From the NCBI RefSeq assembly GCF_052857255.1, contig NC_135497.1, forward strand, positions 115,016,380 to 115,080,379: a stretch of 64,000 nucleotides of DNA, written 5' to 3'. The notes beneath the pieces are model-generated. The model was not told the origin of the DNA, made no database searches, and was given only the letters and a program-made list of their open reading frames with translations. The translations under genes and the position numbers were made by a program. This document shows positions 21,731-34,736 of this stretch, piece by piece (within the stretch, counting starts at the first letter, position 1; each line of letters opens with the position of its first letter). Origin of the DNA: Amblyomma americanum (taxonomy: Eukaryota > Arthropoda > Arachnida > Ixodida > Ixodidae).

Positions 21731-22750
21731 GTAGATTCATCATCATCATCATCAGCCTTACTACACCCACTGCCGCCGCGGTGGCTGAGTGGTTACGGCG
21801 CTCGGCTGCTGGCCCGAAAGACGCGGGTTCGATCCCGGCCGCAGCGGTCGAATTTCGATGGAGGCGAAATTCGTGTACTGTGCGATGTCAGTGCACGTTA
21901 AAGAACCCCAGGTGGTGGAAATTTCCGGAGCCCTTCACTACGGCGTCTCTCATAGCCTAAGTCGCTTTGGGACGTTAAACCCCCATAAACCAAACCAAAC
22001 CAAACACCCACTGCAGGGCAAAGGCCTCTCCCATGTCTCTCCAATTAACCCTATCCTTTGCCAGCTGCATCCACCCTTTGCCTGCAAACTTCTTAATCTC
22101 ATCCGCCCACCTAACCTTCTGCCGCCCCCTGCTACGCTTACTTTCTCTTGGAACCCACTCCGTTACCCTTAAAGACCAGCAGTTATCTTGCCTTCGCATT
22201 ACATGTCCTGCCCAAGCCCATTTCTTTCTCTTGATTTCGACTAGGATGTCATTAACCCGTGTTTGTTCCCTCACCCACTCTGCCCACTTCCTTTCTCTTA
22301 ACGTTACACCTATCATTTTTCTTTCCATGGCTCGCTGCGTTGTCCTTAACTTAAGCTGAACTCTTTTCGTTAGCCTCCACGTTTCTGCCCCGTAGGTGAG
22401 TACCGGTAAGATTAAGCTGTTGTACACTTTCCTCTTGAGGGAAATTGGTAAACTGCCACTCATGATCTGCGAGAATTTTCCATATGCGCTCCACCCTATT
22501 CTTATCCTTCTAGTTATCTCCCTCTCATGATCCGTATCAGCTGTCACTACCTGCCGTAAGTAGACGTATTCCGGCACAATTTCTAGGCTCTCGCTGCCAA
22601 TTGTGAACTGTTGTTCCCTTGCTAGGCTGTTGAACATTACCTTGGTTTTCTGCATGTTAATTTTTAGACCCATCGATCTGCTCTGCCTGTCTAACTCGTT
22701 GATCATGATTAGATTATAGTGTACTAAATCTAGCTGGTACACTATATTGT
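21731..22750 (-). pseudogene. RTE-clade retrotransposon 3' half, copy 1
   Basis: The minus strand carries a 255-codon open frame (22742-21975) with SMGLKINMQKTKVMFNSL, VLTYGAETWRLTKR and a C-terminal KDRVNWRDMGEAFALQW, the hallmark end of RTE-clade reverse transcriptases. The 3' tail is a (GAT)n run at about 21733-21750. A Ruka SINE is inserted near the 3' end. 5' truncation at about 22750 removes the catalytic RT and the endonuclease. This copy is the uninterrupted reference for copy 2. Confidence 0.88.
21774..22003 (+). repeat. Full-length Ruka-type SINE with 11-bp target duplication
   Basis: ACACCCACTGC occurs at 21763-21773 and 22004-22014. The head is tRNA-like (A box GTGGCTGAGTGGTTA, B box GGTTCGATCCC) and the body ends in cccccataaaccaaaccaa. 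This is the most complete copy in the window. Confidence 0.93.
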
Positions 22751-23152
22751 AGATGTTTGCTTTAACAATCCCTGCCAGTGGACTATGTTATAAGAAAGGG
22801 GCTCTTTAGGGAGATGTTCAGTTCAGCTCACTTTTCTCAAATTTGCTTAACCCTTTAAGACATTTTGTACTCAACTGTATACATTTTTTACTCACAGCTT
22901 ATATTCATTGCTAGTTTCTTCCTCTTTTATGCCAATTAGCGAACACAAAGAAATATTTCACAAAACAGTGAGCTGGGTAGCATGCTTTCCGCCACTTTCT
23001 TGCCGACCAATTTCGTGATCTTCAAGCACAAAATGATTCCACGATCCCTAGGATGTTGATTTCATAAACCCTGGTGTTTTATTATTGCAGACTCCAATTA
23101 TTTTAACAGTTTGTACGAAATTCTTTTTGTGTGTGTGAAAAATTACCCATTA

Positions 23153-23154
<2 letters not shown>

Positions 23155-23199
<45 letters not shown>
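23155..23199. repeat. (TA)n microsatellite
   Basis: About 22 uninterrupted TA units. Confidence 0.95.
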
Positions 23200-23372
23200 C
23201 TATTTAGGCCGAAAAATGTTTGTTGTGAGTAGTTTTGAGCCAAAATCATAAATGGTGTCCGAAGGGATTAAGGAAAAAATGAAAAGTTTTACCCTTGATT
23301 GATGGAGCCCATAACAGGCCATGAATTCCAGCTAGAATGGCAGCTGGGCAAATTGGCACTGAAACGTATTAG

Positions 23373-23483
23373 GTTTATGGGGGTTTAACGTCCCAATGTG
23401 ACTCAGGCTATGACGGGCGCCATAGTGAAGAGCTGCAGAAATTTCGACCACCTGGGGTTTTTCAACGTGCACTGAGGCACTAA
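23373..23483 (-). repeat. Ruka SINE fragment
   Basis: Reverse-complement match to the 3' half of Ruka (ttatgggggtttaacgtccc, gaaatttcgaccacctgggg). The tRNA head is absent. Confidence 0.8.
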
Positions 23484-26400
23484 CCTATTGTTAAAATGGC
23501 ACTAAATATATGAAGGCAGCAGCACGATATATTCTTTACTCACCACTGCAATAATCCTGTTCTCCTTTTGCTGTTTTCATGGAGCTGTTCAACTATGAAC
23601 TGGTTCAAACATTCTACCTTTCTGTATCGGCAAGCAGCTGCTTACATGGTACCTTTCACTTCCACGTCGCACAGCATGTCAATTTTTTCTGTGTTAGCAA
23701 GTTGCTGGAGCTTCATAGTGGTTGCTACACGAGAAATGAAGCAATGCACAACTACTTATGGACTTCACTCGTTTACCAGGTGTAATGTCTCTAAGCAGTG
23801 CAAGGATTAATAAATATGAAAAATTGCAACTGATGCAAGGTATTGACAACATAACTTATTCTTTGGCTAGCCTGTAGCTGGGGGTTTCCCTCTCTTTTCT
23901 TTCATTCCTTAATTTCAGCAGCCTTCAGATAATTACTGCACTGTCAATGCCTTACATTCTAACTGCTTGTACTCAAGTTTTTTTTTTTCTTGTGAAATTA
24001 TATTGGACCAGCAACATATGAAGAAATCATTACTTTAAACCTGTGACAGATGCATGCATGCAATGTGCATTGCAGGAAGCCAACTTTACGAGCTAAAAAA
24101 ATTGCATTTTTGACGTTAAACATTCCGAAACGCATTGCTGATACAGAAAATTTATAAACTGGACTTAGCTTCTATGTTGACAGCCTTCAATTTATTATAA
24201 TGCTGGCCCTTGAAATCAAAAGTAAAAAAGTTGATTAGTTAATTTTATTTAATTGTTTAATCACTGAGCTCAATCACACACGTCCGCCTTGCTGTACAAT
24301 CCACCTGCACAGACTGCACTGACGTCTCTCTCGCAGGGTTTAAAAATCTACCTGTAAACAGTTAAAAAAACACCCAGTATATAAGGCAGCACACCACGAC
24401 ACTGCATCCCCACTCATGATGTTATTCATAATAGACCATTTTCTTCATTGTTTAGCCAGCTTCACTGCAACAAAGCATGCCTACCTACTGACAACTGCCA
24501 ATTTTCGGAGTATGCAATGGAGGAAGTTTGTGTCCTCTGTGGTCAACGTTGATGCCATTTCTATAAAGACACCATGTGCACCTTACTGCAAATGGTTCAG
24601 TACTGTTCAGCACTTCACCCTAGTCTAGCTCAAGGGTAGCAGTGCCATTAGCAGGAAAAATACAGTATGGGAATATAAGGTTAACAATTAGGTCTGTTCC
24701 TGCACTTGGAACTTACTGTAAAAACATACCAATCTAACTGGCATGCAAAACCCACACCATGCAACTTTGCAGCCAACACCATGGACCTTTTTCCAGCAGT
24801 GCACCCTTGTAGCGGTCGCCAGGCAAAGTAAGTTCGCTAGGCCAGGTCGGCCTAGCTCCCTTATATCTTGTCAGGTGGGCTTACTTTCAGGAAAAGAGCA
24901 GTGTCGGCTTTGTCTAGCCAGAGCAGATAGGTGTGAGTCATCTGTGGACACACTTGCTGCACTGCAATTAATCTGTTTAATCTGTGACTCAAGGAGGTTG
25001 GCGAATCGGATTGCATCCTTTCGCTTGAGGCCAGTGCATGTGGGGACCACATGCGCATCTGCATGGGAATAGACGATGCCACCACTGTACCTTATGATAC
25101 TGTCCTATCACGTCACGTCGTTAAATTAGAAAGTGTCATTTGTGGAAGAACACGTGCAATTAACTCGTCGCCGACTTTCGGAAGGCATGCCTGACAAAAA
25201 TGGCAGACGAGGAGGCTTGGCGTGTGCACAGGAGATTACTAGAAAAAAAGTCCATTGAGAAGTCACTAATGGCATGCTTTTTGCAACTTAACAATGACCG
25301 GCTACAGACACAATGCACATGCTGCTTCAATTAAATAACTCAAAAGAATTTACAGAACAAATTGCAAAAGACATGTTTAATGACTGAACAATGAATGAAC
25401 AATGTACTTTTCACACTTTCAGTTGGCAACCTATACACAGTTCCTGCCTGTGACGATTCTCCACAACTTGTGGTGAAGTTCAAGAACTCCAGGCTGCAAT
25501 AAGAGATCACATGCATGTGAAAACAGTAAGCAGAAATTCAATGTAATCGCAAAATGTTTAAAAAGTATGATACCTGCAAAGACCCTGCAAAATCCCCAAG
25601 CAGCAACCCATTCAAGTTGAAAAGCATATCAAATGAAAATAAGGGTCGGGCTAATTTTGTGTGACCAAAAAAATGTTGATGGAAAAGCCGGTTAAGGATC
25701 ATGTACTCGAGAAAAATGGAGCTCAGCCTTCAAAAGAACGTTTAATAGCACATCAAACATGACCATTATGTAGTCTTTGCACATCACCAGGCATATCTGT
25801 AACATCAGAATGACATTGATAGGACTCAAACAACTAACATAAGCAAAGGTAAATTAGGTACGCAACCATTCAATGCATACACAATGCCAGTGTCCCCCAA
25901 TGCAAAAAGACAGTGGCTGTTCTCACTTGGATAGATGCCTGAGCCAGTGCAGGCAGGCAGGCGTCAGAGATGACATTGGTTTCAACTGCAAATTTATCTT
26001 GCTCATTACAACAGCACATCAGATGTCAGTCAAGTTATTCTTCAAAAATAGCCACAGGTTGACTGCACTGAATTGATAAAAAATTTTTAGGGGTGCCTTA
26101 TATTTTGGTACTTTTGCAATACAAAAAAAACTCCCAAAATCAAACATCCGCTACATTTACAGTGGGCTCTGCTTGGAATTTTACAGTGTCAGAGGAGATA
26201 CATACCAGTCCACACATTAACTCCTTTATTAAAAACATTTAGGAACTTCACACCTTTTTTTGTTCACTGCTAAAAAGAAACATAGAAGCCTAGTAATTTG
26301 TTGGCACTTCAAGAATCCATCAAACCTGGTGATATGCTATCAATAACACACAATCTATAACACACAATCTATAACAGCAAGTTTATTTGTTGGCCAGTTA

Positions 26401-28872
26401 AAACCAATGAATACAGGTGACCTAAATGCCCCTAATTTCAAGAAGGGCCTAATCATGGTCTTCACATTTGTGTTTAGTTAGGCTGGCTTGACTGCAACTT
26501 TGCTGTGTTATCTTCAAGCATGCAGTTTTAAAAATTATGAAGTAAGGAATGTGTTCAAAAATGACTGCCATCAAAGTTGAAGCATAAACACATGATCTAA
26601 AGTAAGGTAAAATTTAAAAGCATCTGCGTGGGGCACCGCTATCCTTTATAAACACGAAATAAACCTTCACCATGACAACATTAGTTAACCTTTCATACGC
26701 ACCCTGTTCCTGACATATCTCTCACTACCATCCACCTATGCATTCTTTGGCGCATCCACTTCAACACACTCTTCACCCCTGAACTACCATCTCCACCTCT
26801 CCCTTACATGCCCCAATTTCCCCGAACTTTCTGCTAATCTGTATCATTCCATTTCCTCCAGCGTCATTGGCATTTGATATCCCCCTTATCTATAACTTTT
26901 TTGCCTGATGTGGTGAGCCTGGCTAGCCTTAGCCCTAGTGACTAAGGTGCACGACATCCTTAATGCTTAGTGCTGAGAGTCTGTGAAGTTTTTTGACTCT
27001 CTCTCTAGAACACTTCACATGATTTGGCTGCAAAGAGAGAAGTTACTGAAGCAAAGAATGTCTCTTGACCATTATGCACATTTACTCATTCCAGCAAACT
27101 GATAAATAGAATTCTGCATTTTCCAAGCCTATTTTGGTACAAAATTCGATGGTGCTTCTCAAGTTTTACAAGTATTTCTGATTTTTTAAGAACTTTGGAG
27201 TTTATCAATTTTTAGTAGCACTATCTTGAGAGGTTTTTGACATAACCTATTTGATTTCCCAAGAAAAAAAATACAGTAGACTCCCTTTTTAGGTGGATTT
27301 AAAGACAACAAAAATTTGTTCATCTTGTAGGAAGTATCGCCCCGAAGGATGTGTCAGTGTGCCATGTGTGTCCAAATATCTGTTGCATGGAAACAATGAA
27401 TGCAATGGCCGAGCTCAGACACAGCATTATTCAATTTTCTTTCCTACCACTGCTACCTCCTTTTCTTTCGCTATCTTTTCGACACTAACTGCATTTTCTG
27501 CTCTTTTCATTTTGCTCCCCCTCACTTCTGGCTTTCCCTCTGGCTCTGAGGGTGCATCACAGCCTAGCTGTGCAGCACATCAGAATCAGTTTTATTATTA
27601 CAGCCTCCAAACCCAGAATCTTTTTTTTCCCCACTCATTTATCTTGCTTCTCCGGCAGCACAATTACTGCCAACTCAACAAGCAGGTGCACCATGTGCCT
27701 TTCAGTCCCCACCACAGGCTGGCTACAGGCAGTTCTAAGATATGGCTGTGTCAGATCTCTGCGCTGCACAAACGACCTCATGTTCAAAGTGAAATGGCAA
27801 ATTTTTGGCACAGTGCCACATTCATGCAATATGTGGTCATTTCACGTGGCTCCAGCAGGTACACATTTTTCTGCACTGAGTAAAAAATGCTGTACTCCAC
27901 CTCAAAATGTTCACTCAGCATGGCCAAACCTTTACACTCTTTGACCCCCCCCCAATGCAAGGTACAGACATAGCCAATTTTTTTCACCACACATAAAACT
28001 TCTGGTTATGCCCTTGTCACCAGGATATCAACAAGCGCTTTTTTCCTCCTTCCTTGTGCTTAGCCGCATGAGCCCACACATAAATAGTGAGCAAGAATCA
28101 AAAGAAATTTCACTGGTAAAAAACTTGAACTGCACATTTGGTACAAAAAATGACACCATAAGCCCAATCAGCCTGATAATAAAATAAAAAGCAGCCAAGC
28201 AAAATCTCTTTGAGGTCCCCTAAAGTGGTTTATTTTAGAACAGACTAGATCGTTTAGGCACGGAAGCTGTTACTCTAATAGCAGCTGCTATTACTATCTA
28301 TTAAGGACTATTAAGCTCTTAGTAGCACTAGGTAATAGCACTCAGTGCTACTACTGTGCTTAGTAGCACTCAGAGCTATTAAGGGGTCTTACAATTATGC
28401 ATATCAGAGCTACGCTTAGAATCATGCATTGCTTTATTGAGGGAGCTATGCATAGTTGAAAACTACCCTCCTCTCATGCCACAGCTTTCCTCCACAATTC
28501 GGACACCCTAGCAGCTGTGTGCTTCGCCAAGAAACACCACATCATCCAGAGATGTCATCATCATTATCATCAGCCTAACTATGTGCATTGCAGTCTCCCA
28601 TACCCCTCCAATAAACTCTGTCCTGTGCCAGCTGCAGCCCCCTCATTCATTCCTGCAAACTTCATAATCCCATTCGTCCACATGACTCTCTGCTGCCACT
28701 TGCTACATTTACCTTCTCTTGGAATCCACTCCGTTACCCTAAGTGACCACTGGTTATCTTGCCTTCACATTACATACCCTGTCCATGCCCATTTCTTATT
28801 TTTGGTTTCAGCTAGGATATCATGCATTCGCCTTTGTTTCTTGACCCAATCTGCTCTCTTCCTATCCCTTAA

Positions 28873-30344
28873 GGGGCTCTGAAACACCTTTTGAGGAGAG
28901 TGCATAAACTCACTTAATCACTGCATTCTCTCGTCATGAACACCTGAGCCACACAATACACTTCTCAATTGCCTCAGTTGACATCGCATCTGTTAGTATA
29001 AGGCTATTCGCAGATGACTGTGTTCTATTCAAAACTATTCGGTGTACCGATGACCGAATTGGTTTGAACAATAACCTTAATGCTGTACACCAGTGCTGTA
29101 GACTTTGGTCTATGGAATTAAACAGAGAAAATTCCGTCCTTCGGGTAACTAACAAGAAAACTCCGTTTTAGTTTTTGAATAAAATCAACGAATATCCAAT
29201 AGTTCAGGTCGACGAGTATAAACAACTAGGTGTGACGATAACTAATAACTTGAACTGGACCAGCCACATTAATAAAACCTGTGCATCAGCCTTTAGGAAA
29301 CTAGGTTTTCTTCGTTTTAAATTAAGATCAGCACCTTCCCATGCTAAGCTGCTTGCATTCAATACCCTTATCAGGCCTCAGCTGGAGTATGATTGTGTAG
29401 TATGGGACCCTTACTTGACTAAAAACGTAACCAAACTAGAAATGATACAGAGAAAAGCCGTTTGTTTCATATTCAATTCATATGGCCGATTAGATTCACT
29501 ATCGTCTCTAATGAGTGCTAACAACATTTTGACATTAGAAAGCTGACGAATGATTTCCAGGCTGCAGTTTCTGTATCTGCTCAACAATCACCAACTTGGT
29601 ATCAATCCACAATTGTTCATTTATCCACATGTGAGTCATCAAACCCGGCACTCCCACCATCACAACCTGGAACTAATCTTTGCACGTACTAACAGATTTA
29701 AGAATTCTTTTTTTTCCACACACTGTCACCCACTGGAATGCACCTCCAAGAGATGTTTTTTCCGCTGATAATGTAACAGTTTTTGAAGCAAGTGTACAAA
29801 AAACACTGGGCTGATTTTTTGCTTCACTGATTGCCGATTCATTTTTTCCCCTTTCTACTGTAAATCACGTTTGCACTGCACCCTGTTCATTTTATATTTT
29901 GTGATTGCTTGCCAATGGTGGCACTGAAATGCATTTTTCTTGTGACCTGTATTGCCCTCCCTGCTTGGTCTTCAATGACTGCAGTATGTTTTAAATAAAA
30001 AATAAAATAAAATACATGCAGCAGAGAACTCACAATCACGCACAAAAGTTGGCAAGCCCTATCTAGCGACTTTTTAATGCTCGTGCCCTCCTCCAGCGCA
30101 ACCTCCTGCTTAATTCAGTTCAGTTACGGCTATTGGTAAGATTCTTTCAAGCGTCACACAGCTACTATGGCTGCAGCCAGTCAGCAGCGTCGCTCCGGCG
30201 GGTCAGGGAGCTCTGCCTCCCCCAGGAAGTTCCCACACGTGTCGGCGGTGTGGCCAGCAGAGGAGCGCAATTCTTGCTGAAGAATATTCGTGCAGCAATG
30301 TCCTTTATCATCCCAGGAATACCACACATTCATTGAGAGCCCCT
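28873..30344. mobile_element. TTAA-flanked element inserted in RTE copy 2
   Basis: TTAA lies at 28869-28872 and 30345-30348. The ends are GGGGCTCTGAAACACC (left) and AGGGGCTCTCAATG (right, reverse-complemented). The uninterrupted RTE copy 1 has a single TTAA at the matching place (cttaacgttacacc, near 22297), which proves the insertion. TTAA targeting is typical of piggyBac-type elements. No transposase is seen; much of the interior is a CR1-like retroelement. Confidence 0.8.
28950..30015 (+). pseudogene. CR1-like non-LTR retrotransposon 3' part nested in the TTAA element
   Basis: Plus-strand frames carry IRLFADDCVLF (RT active-site motif, about 29000-29035), then VDEYKQLGVTITNNLNWTSH, LLAFNTLIRPQLEYDCVVWD and a C-terminal tail, ending in an A/T-rich (AAATA)n tail at about 29990-30015. 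In-frame stops at about 29170 and 29544 make it inactive. It must be younger than, or carried in by, the TTAA element. Confidence 0.8.
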
Positions 30345-30553
30345 TTAATGTTACACCTATCATATTCCTTTCCAAAGCTAGCTGCTGCACTGTTCTCAGT
30401 TCAATTTCAAACCTTTTCATTACCTTCAAGTTTCTGCTCCATAAGGGAGTACTGGCAAGCTGCAACAATTTATATGCATTTCTCTTACGGGATACTGGTA
30501 AGTTGTTATTCATTACCTGAGAGTGCCTGCCAAATGCACTCTACCCCATTCTT

Positions 30554-31385
30554 ATACCCATCACATGGACAAGTTAAAATCCTTCAAGGTAATGTTTCTT
30601 TACATAAAGGGAATTGTGTGAGGTGTCACATGGGAAAGTTAAAAGACTATTTGCTAAAGGTAGTTTTTTACTAAAGAAGAATGGCGATCTCCCTCTGCTA
30701 GCTAAAGGAGCACTCCCGTTCTCAGTGTACACAATACAGTATTCCTCACAGTGAGCACCAATAAACGTCGGGTATATTTAAAAATATGTTCTGTCATAAT
30801 ACTAATTAGTAATATGGCGGCAGTTGCAAATCGTCGAGTCGTTCTGCTTTTTATGGCAGCCATATATAAATATGCTCTCTACAGAGAGGCCTCTGTCGCC
30901 TCCGTAAAGTGCCATTTTCGCACAGGTGCAACACTCTGCGAACTAAAAACCAGCAGAACCTTGCTGACACATGTGGGCTGTCAGAAAGAATTAAACTTGG
31001 ATGTCACCGCAGACACTGGCAAACACTGAGCGTGAATAAAAAAAACAAGCAAAGCAGTCCATGGTGGCTGTAATAGATGCGAGCACGGTTACACTTTGTA
31101 AAATAACGCCATTTTATAGACTATGCTACCGAGCTGCCACCTAAATTTACCAAAAATATATTGTGTGTGCATAATAAATACAAAAATGAAAATTCTAGCT
31201 ACACTTCGAAATTCAGTTGCACATGTACAAAAAAACTGAAAGTGGTGGCCCCTGGTGGTACGAGAAAAAAGCAGCTAAAAGTTGGTTCTGCGCCGTGTAG
31301 CATCAACACAGATATAGCTCCCTTTACCTGTTCACTCACCTTTATAATAAAGAAGATTCATGGTGCCCATGTGATAGGAGTATTA
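30554..31385. mobile_element. About 830-bp insertion in RTE copy 2, type unknown
   Basis: RTE sequence stops at cattcttat (30553) and resumes around 31386 (cctagctatttcac), as shown by comparison with 22490-22560. The ends are inversely related (ATACCCATCACATGG and, reverse-complemented, ATACTCCTATCACATGGG). No coding capacity is recognised, and the target duplication is not clear. Confidence 0.5.
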
Positions 31386-32626
31386 TTCTCCTAGCTATTT
31401 CACTTCTGTGGTCAGGATGTGCGGTTACTACCTACCCTAAGTAGATGTATTCCCATACAATTTCGAATGCTTCATGATCTATCGTGATCAGTTGTTCCCT
31501 TTCGAGACTGTTGAACATTACTTTAGTTTCCTTTATATCAATATTTAAACCCACAGTTCTGCTTTGCCTCTTTAGGTCCTCAATCATGCCCTGCAATTCT
31601 TCCCCCAAGTTACTCAGCAGGAAAATATCATCAGCAAAGCAGAGATTACAGAGGTATTCAAAAAACTTTTATACCCAACTCCTCCCACTTCAATTCTCTG
31701 AATACCTCCTGCAAACACGTGGTGAACAGTATTAGAAAGATCTTGTCTCCTTGCTTAACTCCCTTCTTTATTGACATCTTATCACTTTTCCTGCAGAGGA
31801 TTATGGTCTGTATGCAGCCCTTAAAGGTGTTTTCCAGAACCTTTGCACTTACATCCTCTACACCACGTTTAATTCCTGCACCTCTGCCGATACTTCGATT
31901 GAACTAAATGCTTTCTCATAATCTAAAGAGACTTTATAAAGCGGCTGGTTATATCCTGCACATTTCTCTATCACTTGATTGAATGTGTGAATATGTTGTC
32001 AAATACCCTTTCCGAAAGCCAGCCTAGTCCTTTGCATGACTGAAATCTAAGATAGCTATGATTTTATTCGTGATTACCTTAGTAAATACCTCATAAGCAA
32101 CAGGCAGTAAGCTGATCGGTCTAACTTTTCAAGTCCTTCACATCCCCCTTTCTTATGAATCAAGTTGATGTTATTGTTCTTCGAAGCTTCTGATATGTTC
32201 AAGGCCATGAGGCTTTGCATACACAGGGTGGAAAGTTTCAGACAGATATAGAGTTACTTTATCTTCGCCTGCACCTTTTTCCTTTTTCATTGCTTGTAGT
32301 TGCGGCGTGCGAATAGTGGTTTTTGGTCCAAAGCAAACAGTAAATATCCCAAAAAAATTTCAAAGCAAATATTTAAAATACTTCTGGTATACAACAAAAA
32401 GGTTTAACAGTACAAATATAAGCATTTTCAAAATCGTGCAGTTCCCTAACATGCATGCCCACTATATAAAAAGAAAAACGCAGTGCTTCAGCTTTGTAAA
32501 ACTTACTGAACCTGTAAATGGCAGAAACCAACAGCCACCGAAAGCAAGGAGCATAGGGGATGTCTTTTTTTTTTGTAGTTTTTCATCAATGGGAGATTAA
32601 AAAAGCAGAAGAAAAGACAACCACAT

Positions 32627-32702
32627 GCCGCAAGTGGGATCCGAACCCAAGACCTTCGAATTTCGTGTCCGGTGCTCTACCAACTGAGCTATGGCAATGG
32701 AT
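32627..32702 (-). repeat. tRNA-like SINE head
   Basis: On the minus strand, A box TAGCTCAGTTGGTAGAGC and B box GGTTCGGATCCC are at the right spacing, and six of seven acceptor-stem pairs can form. The anticodon stem does not fold and an A/G-rich tail with T-runs follows, so this is a SINE of a second family, not a functional tRNA gene. Confidence 0.65.
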
Positions 32703-32832
32703 GTTCAATCTGCTGCTTTATGGGGTATTTATGTGTAGTGTAAGCTAACCTTGAGAGTGTTCACCAGCGTCACCCTCGTCCATAGCAGTGGACATAGTAC
32801 ATCCTGTATTACCGCGAGTGCCATGTAGGAAC

Positions 32833-33005
32833 CTAAGAAGCGCAAAGGATTGGGCAAGTTGGTCAGGCATGCTTAACGGAATAATAGCGCAGATCAAGTG
32901 ACAGGACAGCAGGAGAGCACAAACACACACAAGCGCCAAAAGCGCTTGTGTGTGCTTGTGCTCTCCTGCTGTCCTGTCGCTTGATCTGCGCCATTATTCC
33001 GTTAA
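32833..33005. mobile_element. Hairpin element with perfect 12-bp target duplication
   Basis: CCATGTAGGAAC is repeated exactly at 32821-32832 and 33006-33017. Inside, 32873-32936 and 32942-33005 form 64-bp arms with only three mismatches, all transitions, around a 5-nt loop (caaaa). About 40 bp of unpaired sequence lies to the left. It has no coding content. Confidence 0.88.
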
Positions 33006-33434
33006 CCATGTAGGAACGTAATTGAATGGTGAGGGCGGAAGCTGTGCTAGAACACAGTCGGAAAGGGGTACCCATCTCCATGTATCTCGTGCTAGCTTCC
33101 CTTGGTGCTCATGCCGCCGCACTTATTTAGTGAATTTCACATGGAAAAAAGTGGCTGCGGCAGCTACAGACAGCTCGGACTCGTCCCACGGAAGCATGGG
33201 CGCAGACATCCGCAGATAGTACAGGATGTCAGCGCCATGCTTGCACCTGCAAACGTCTGCTGCCGCGCGCGTGCACAGACTCCGGCATATGCGTGCACAT
33301 GCAAGCACGCAGTGCGTATGCCTAAAAAGTGTCCCAAGGAGTTGGGGCTTTGGGTGCGCGCGCTCCATGATGCCATCCCGGGGAAGGTATGCTGAATCGA
33401 AACCACACAAAGTAAGCGTTTGGGAAACATTATT

Positions 33435-33553
33435 CGCTCGAGACGAATACTTCAATACTTCAAATACCTAACATTCAGATCGAATTGAATATTGAATACT
33501 TTACTATTCGACCGAATATTCGAAAATTATCGAATATTCGTACGCCCCTACTA
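33435..33553. repeat. AT-rich end of a dispersed DNA element
   Basis: Read on the minus strand it begins TAGTAGGGGCGTACGAATAT and continues with repeated GAATATTCG words, a pattern seen at the ends of hAT-related MITEs. No partner end was found. Confidence 0.35.
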
Positions 33554-33675
33554 GTAAGGTATTTTTTACTTCCTCTTCGATTGCCGGGGGGGGGATATTC
33601 AATTTCTCAGCACCAATATCCCTGTGATTATTTTTACGACCATTCCAGTTACTTTAACTGCCTCATCCGTATTGA

Positions 33676-33920
33676 TATAGTCAGATACAAGTAAAGAAAA
33701 ATGAGGCTTTTCACCATCAAAGGACCCACTTCCAGCCAATGGCGTCGGCCAATTCCCATGAACTTGCTAGAGTGAGTAGCATGAAAATGCAGAAGGGGGA
33801 CTATCCCCTTTCATCTGCCACTCCCTACATAGCCATGTTAGCAGGTTCACGAGAATCAGCAGATGCCAGTGGCTGAAAGTCAAGGAAAAGTCGCTTTTTC
33901 TCGACTTGTATCCGACTACA
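33676..33920. mobile_element. TA-flanked MITE, second copy
   Basis: The left end TATAGTCAGATACAAG pairs with the right end cttgtatccgactaca. The interior shares ccagccaatggcgtcggcc and tttcatctgccactc with 40424-40691. It lies within the block inserted in RTE copy 2. Confidence 0.75.
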
Positions 33921-34736
33921 ACGGCACTGTCCTCCCTGTCTATTAATGCCTACCTCTGATTTTTGCCCATGCCCAATTTTCCTTTTAGCATTTTTAGGCT
34001 ACCTCCAATCTTTAGATCATACAATCCTGTCCACATAATTCCTTATGTCGGTTACTTTATGCTTACAGATTACCTTTGACAATTCTGCCAGTTTTATTCC
34101 ATCTATAGGGTTCGAGCTTTCATGCTTTGGAGATTCTTGGTCAGATCTTTCATCTTCTGAAAGAGCTTGCCAGCACCCTGCCTAGCAAAAAACTACCCTC
34201 TACATATATTGTGCAATCCGTAAGTATGTTTGCAAGATTATCATTTATCGGTTTATATGGGCAAGTTGCCTTTTTTTTTTACTTCTTTTTAACCGCCCAA
34301 GCTAACGAATGTCCTCAATTAAATTGGAGTCTATTAGAATAGAATACCTGATAGCGAGCAAGATCCTGAATTTCTCTACTTTCCCTCTCACCACTGGTTT
34401 CTTTACATGTTTTTTTCCTTCCTAGCCTCCTATGTTCCCTTTTCGAATCTGCGCTAATTCAAGCCGTCACCATCCTAGAGTCGCTACATGTCACTTTGCC
34501 TATCAACTCCACATCCTGCACGATATTGAGGTGGGCACACAATATGAAGTCTATTTCATCTTTAGCCTCATCATTCAATCTTTCCCAAGTGCCCTGCCTC
34601 TTCTGCCGTTTGCGGAATAAGGTTTTATTGATCCGTAAAGTATTCTGTTCTGCAAGCTCTACTAGTGACTCCCTCCTGCTGTTCCTAGAACCTATGCCGT
34701 AGTCGCCTAGTGCGTGGTCGACTCCCTGCTTCTTGC

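Larger units (their letters stand above)
22755..28550. other. Gene-poor intergenic stretch
   Basis: About 5.8 kb in which I recognise only a (TA)n run and a Ruka fragment, listed separately. The open frames at 24743-25072 and 27293-27990 show no family motif or splice context I can defend. Confidence 0.4.

Noticed and set aside
21781..21850. Functional tRNA gene in the Ruka head
   Set aside because: It is the promoter head of a SINE with defined target duplications.
27293..27990. Overlapping open frames of 130-196 codons as a new gene
   Set aside because: Frames on both strands, low-complexity hydrophobic composition, and no splice context or conserved motif.
32627..32702. Functional tRNA gene on the minus strand
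   Set aside because: A and B boxes are good but the anticodon stem does not pair and a SINE-type tail follows.
33022..33471. Cluster of GC-rich open frames as a coding region
   Set aside because: All six frames are open by composition; it sits inside a block inserted in a retrotransposon, between a hairpin element and an AT-rich repeat.
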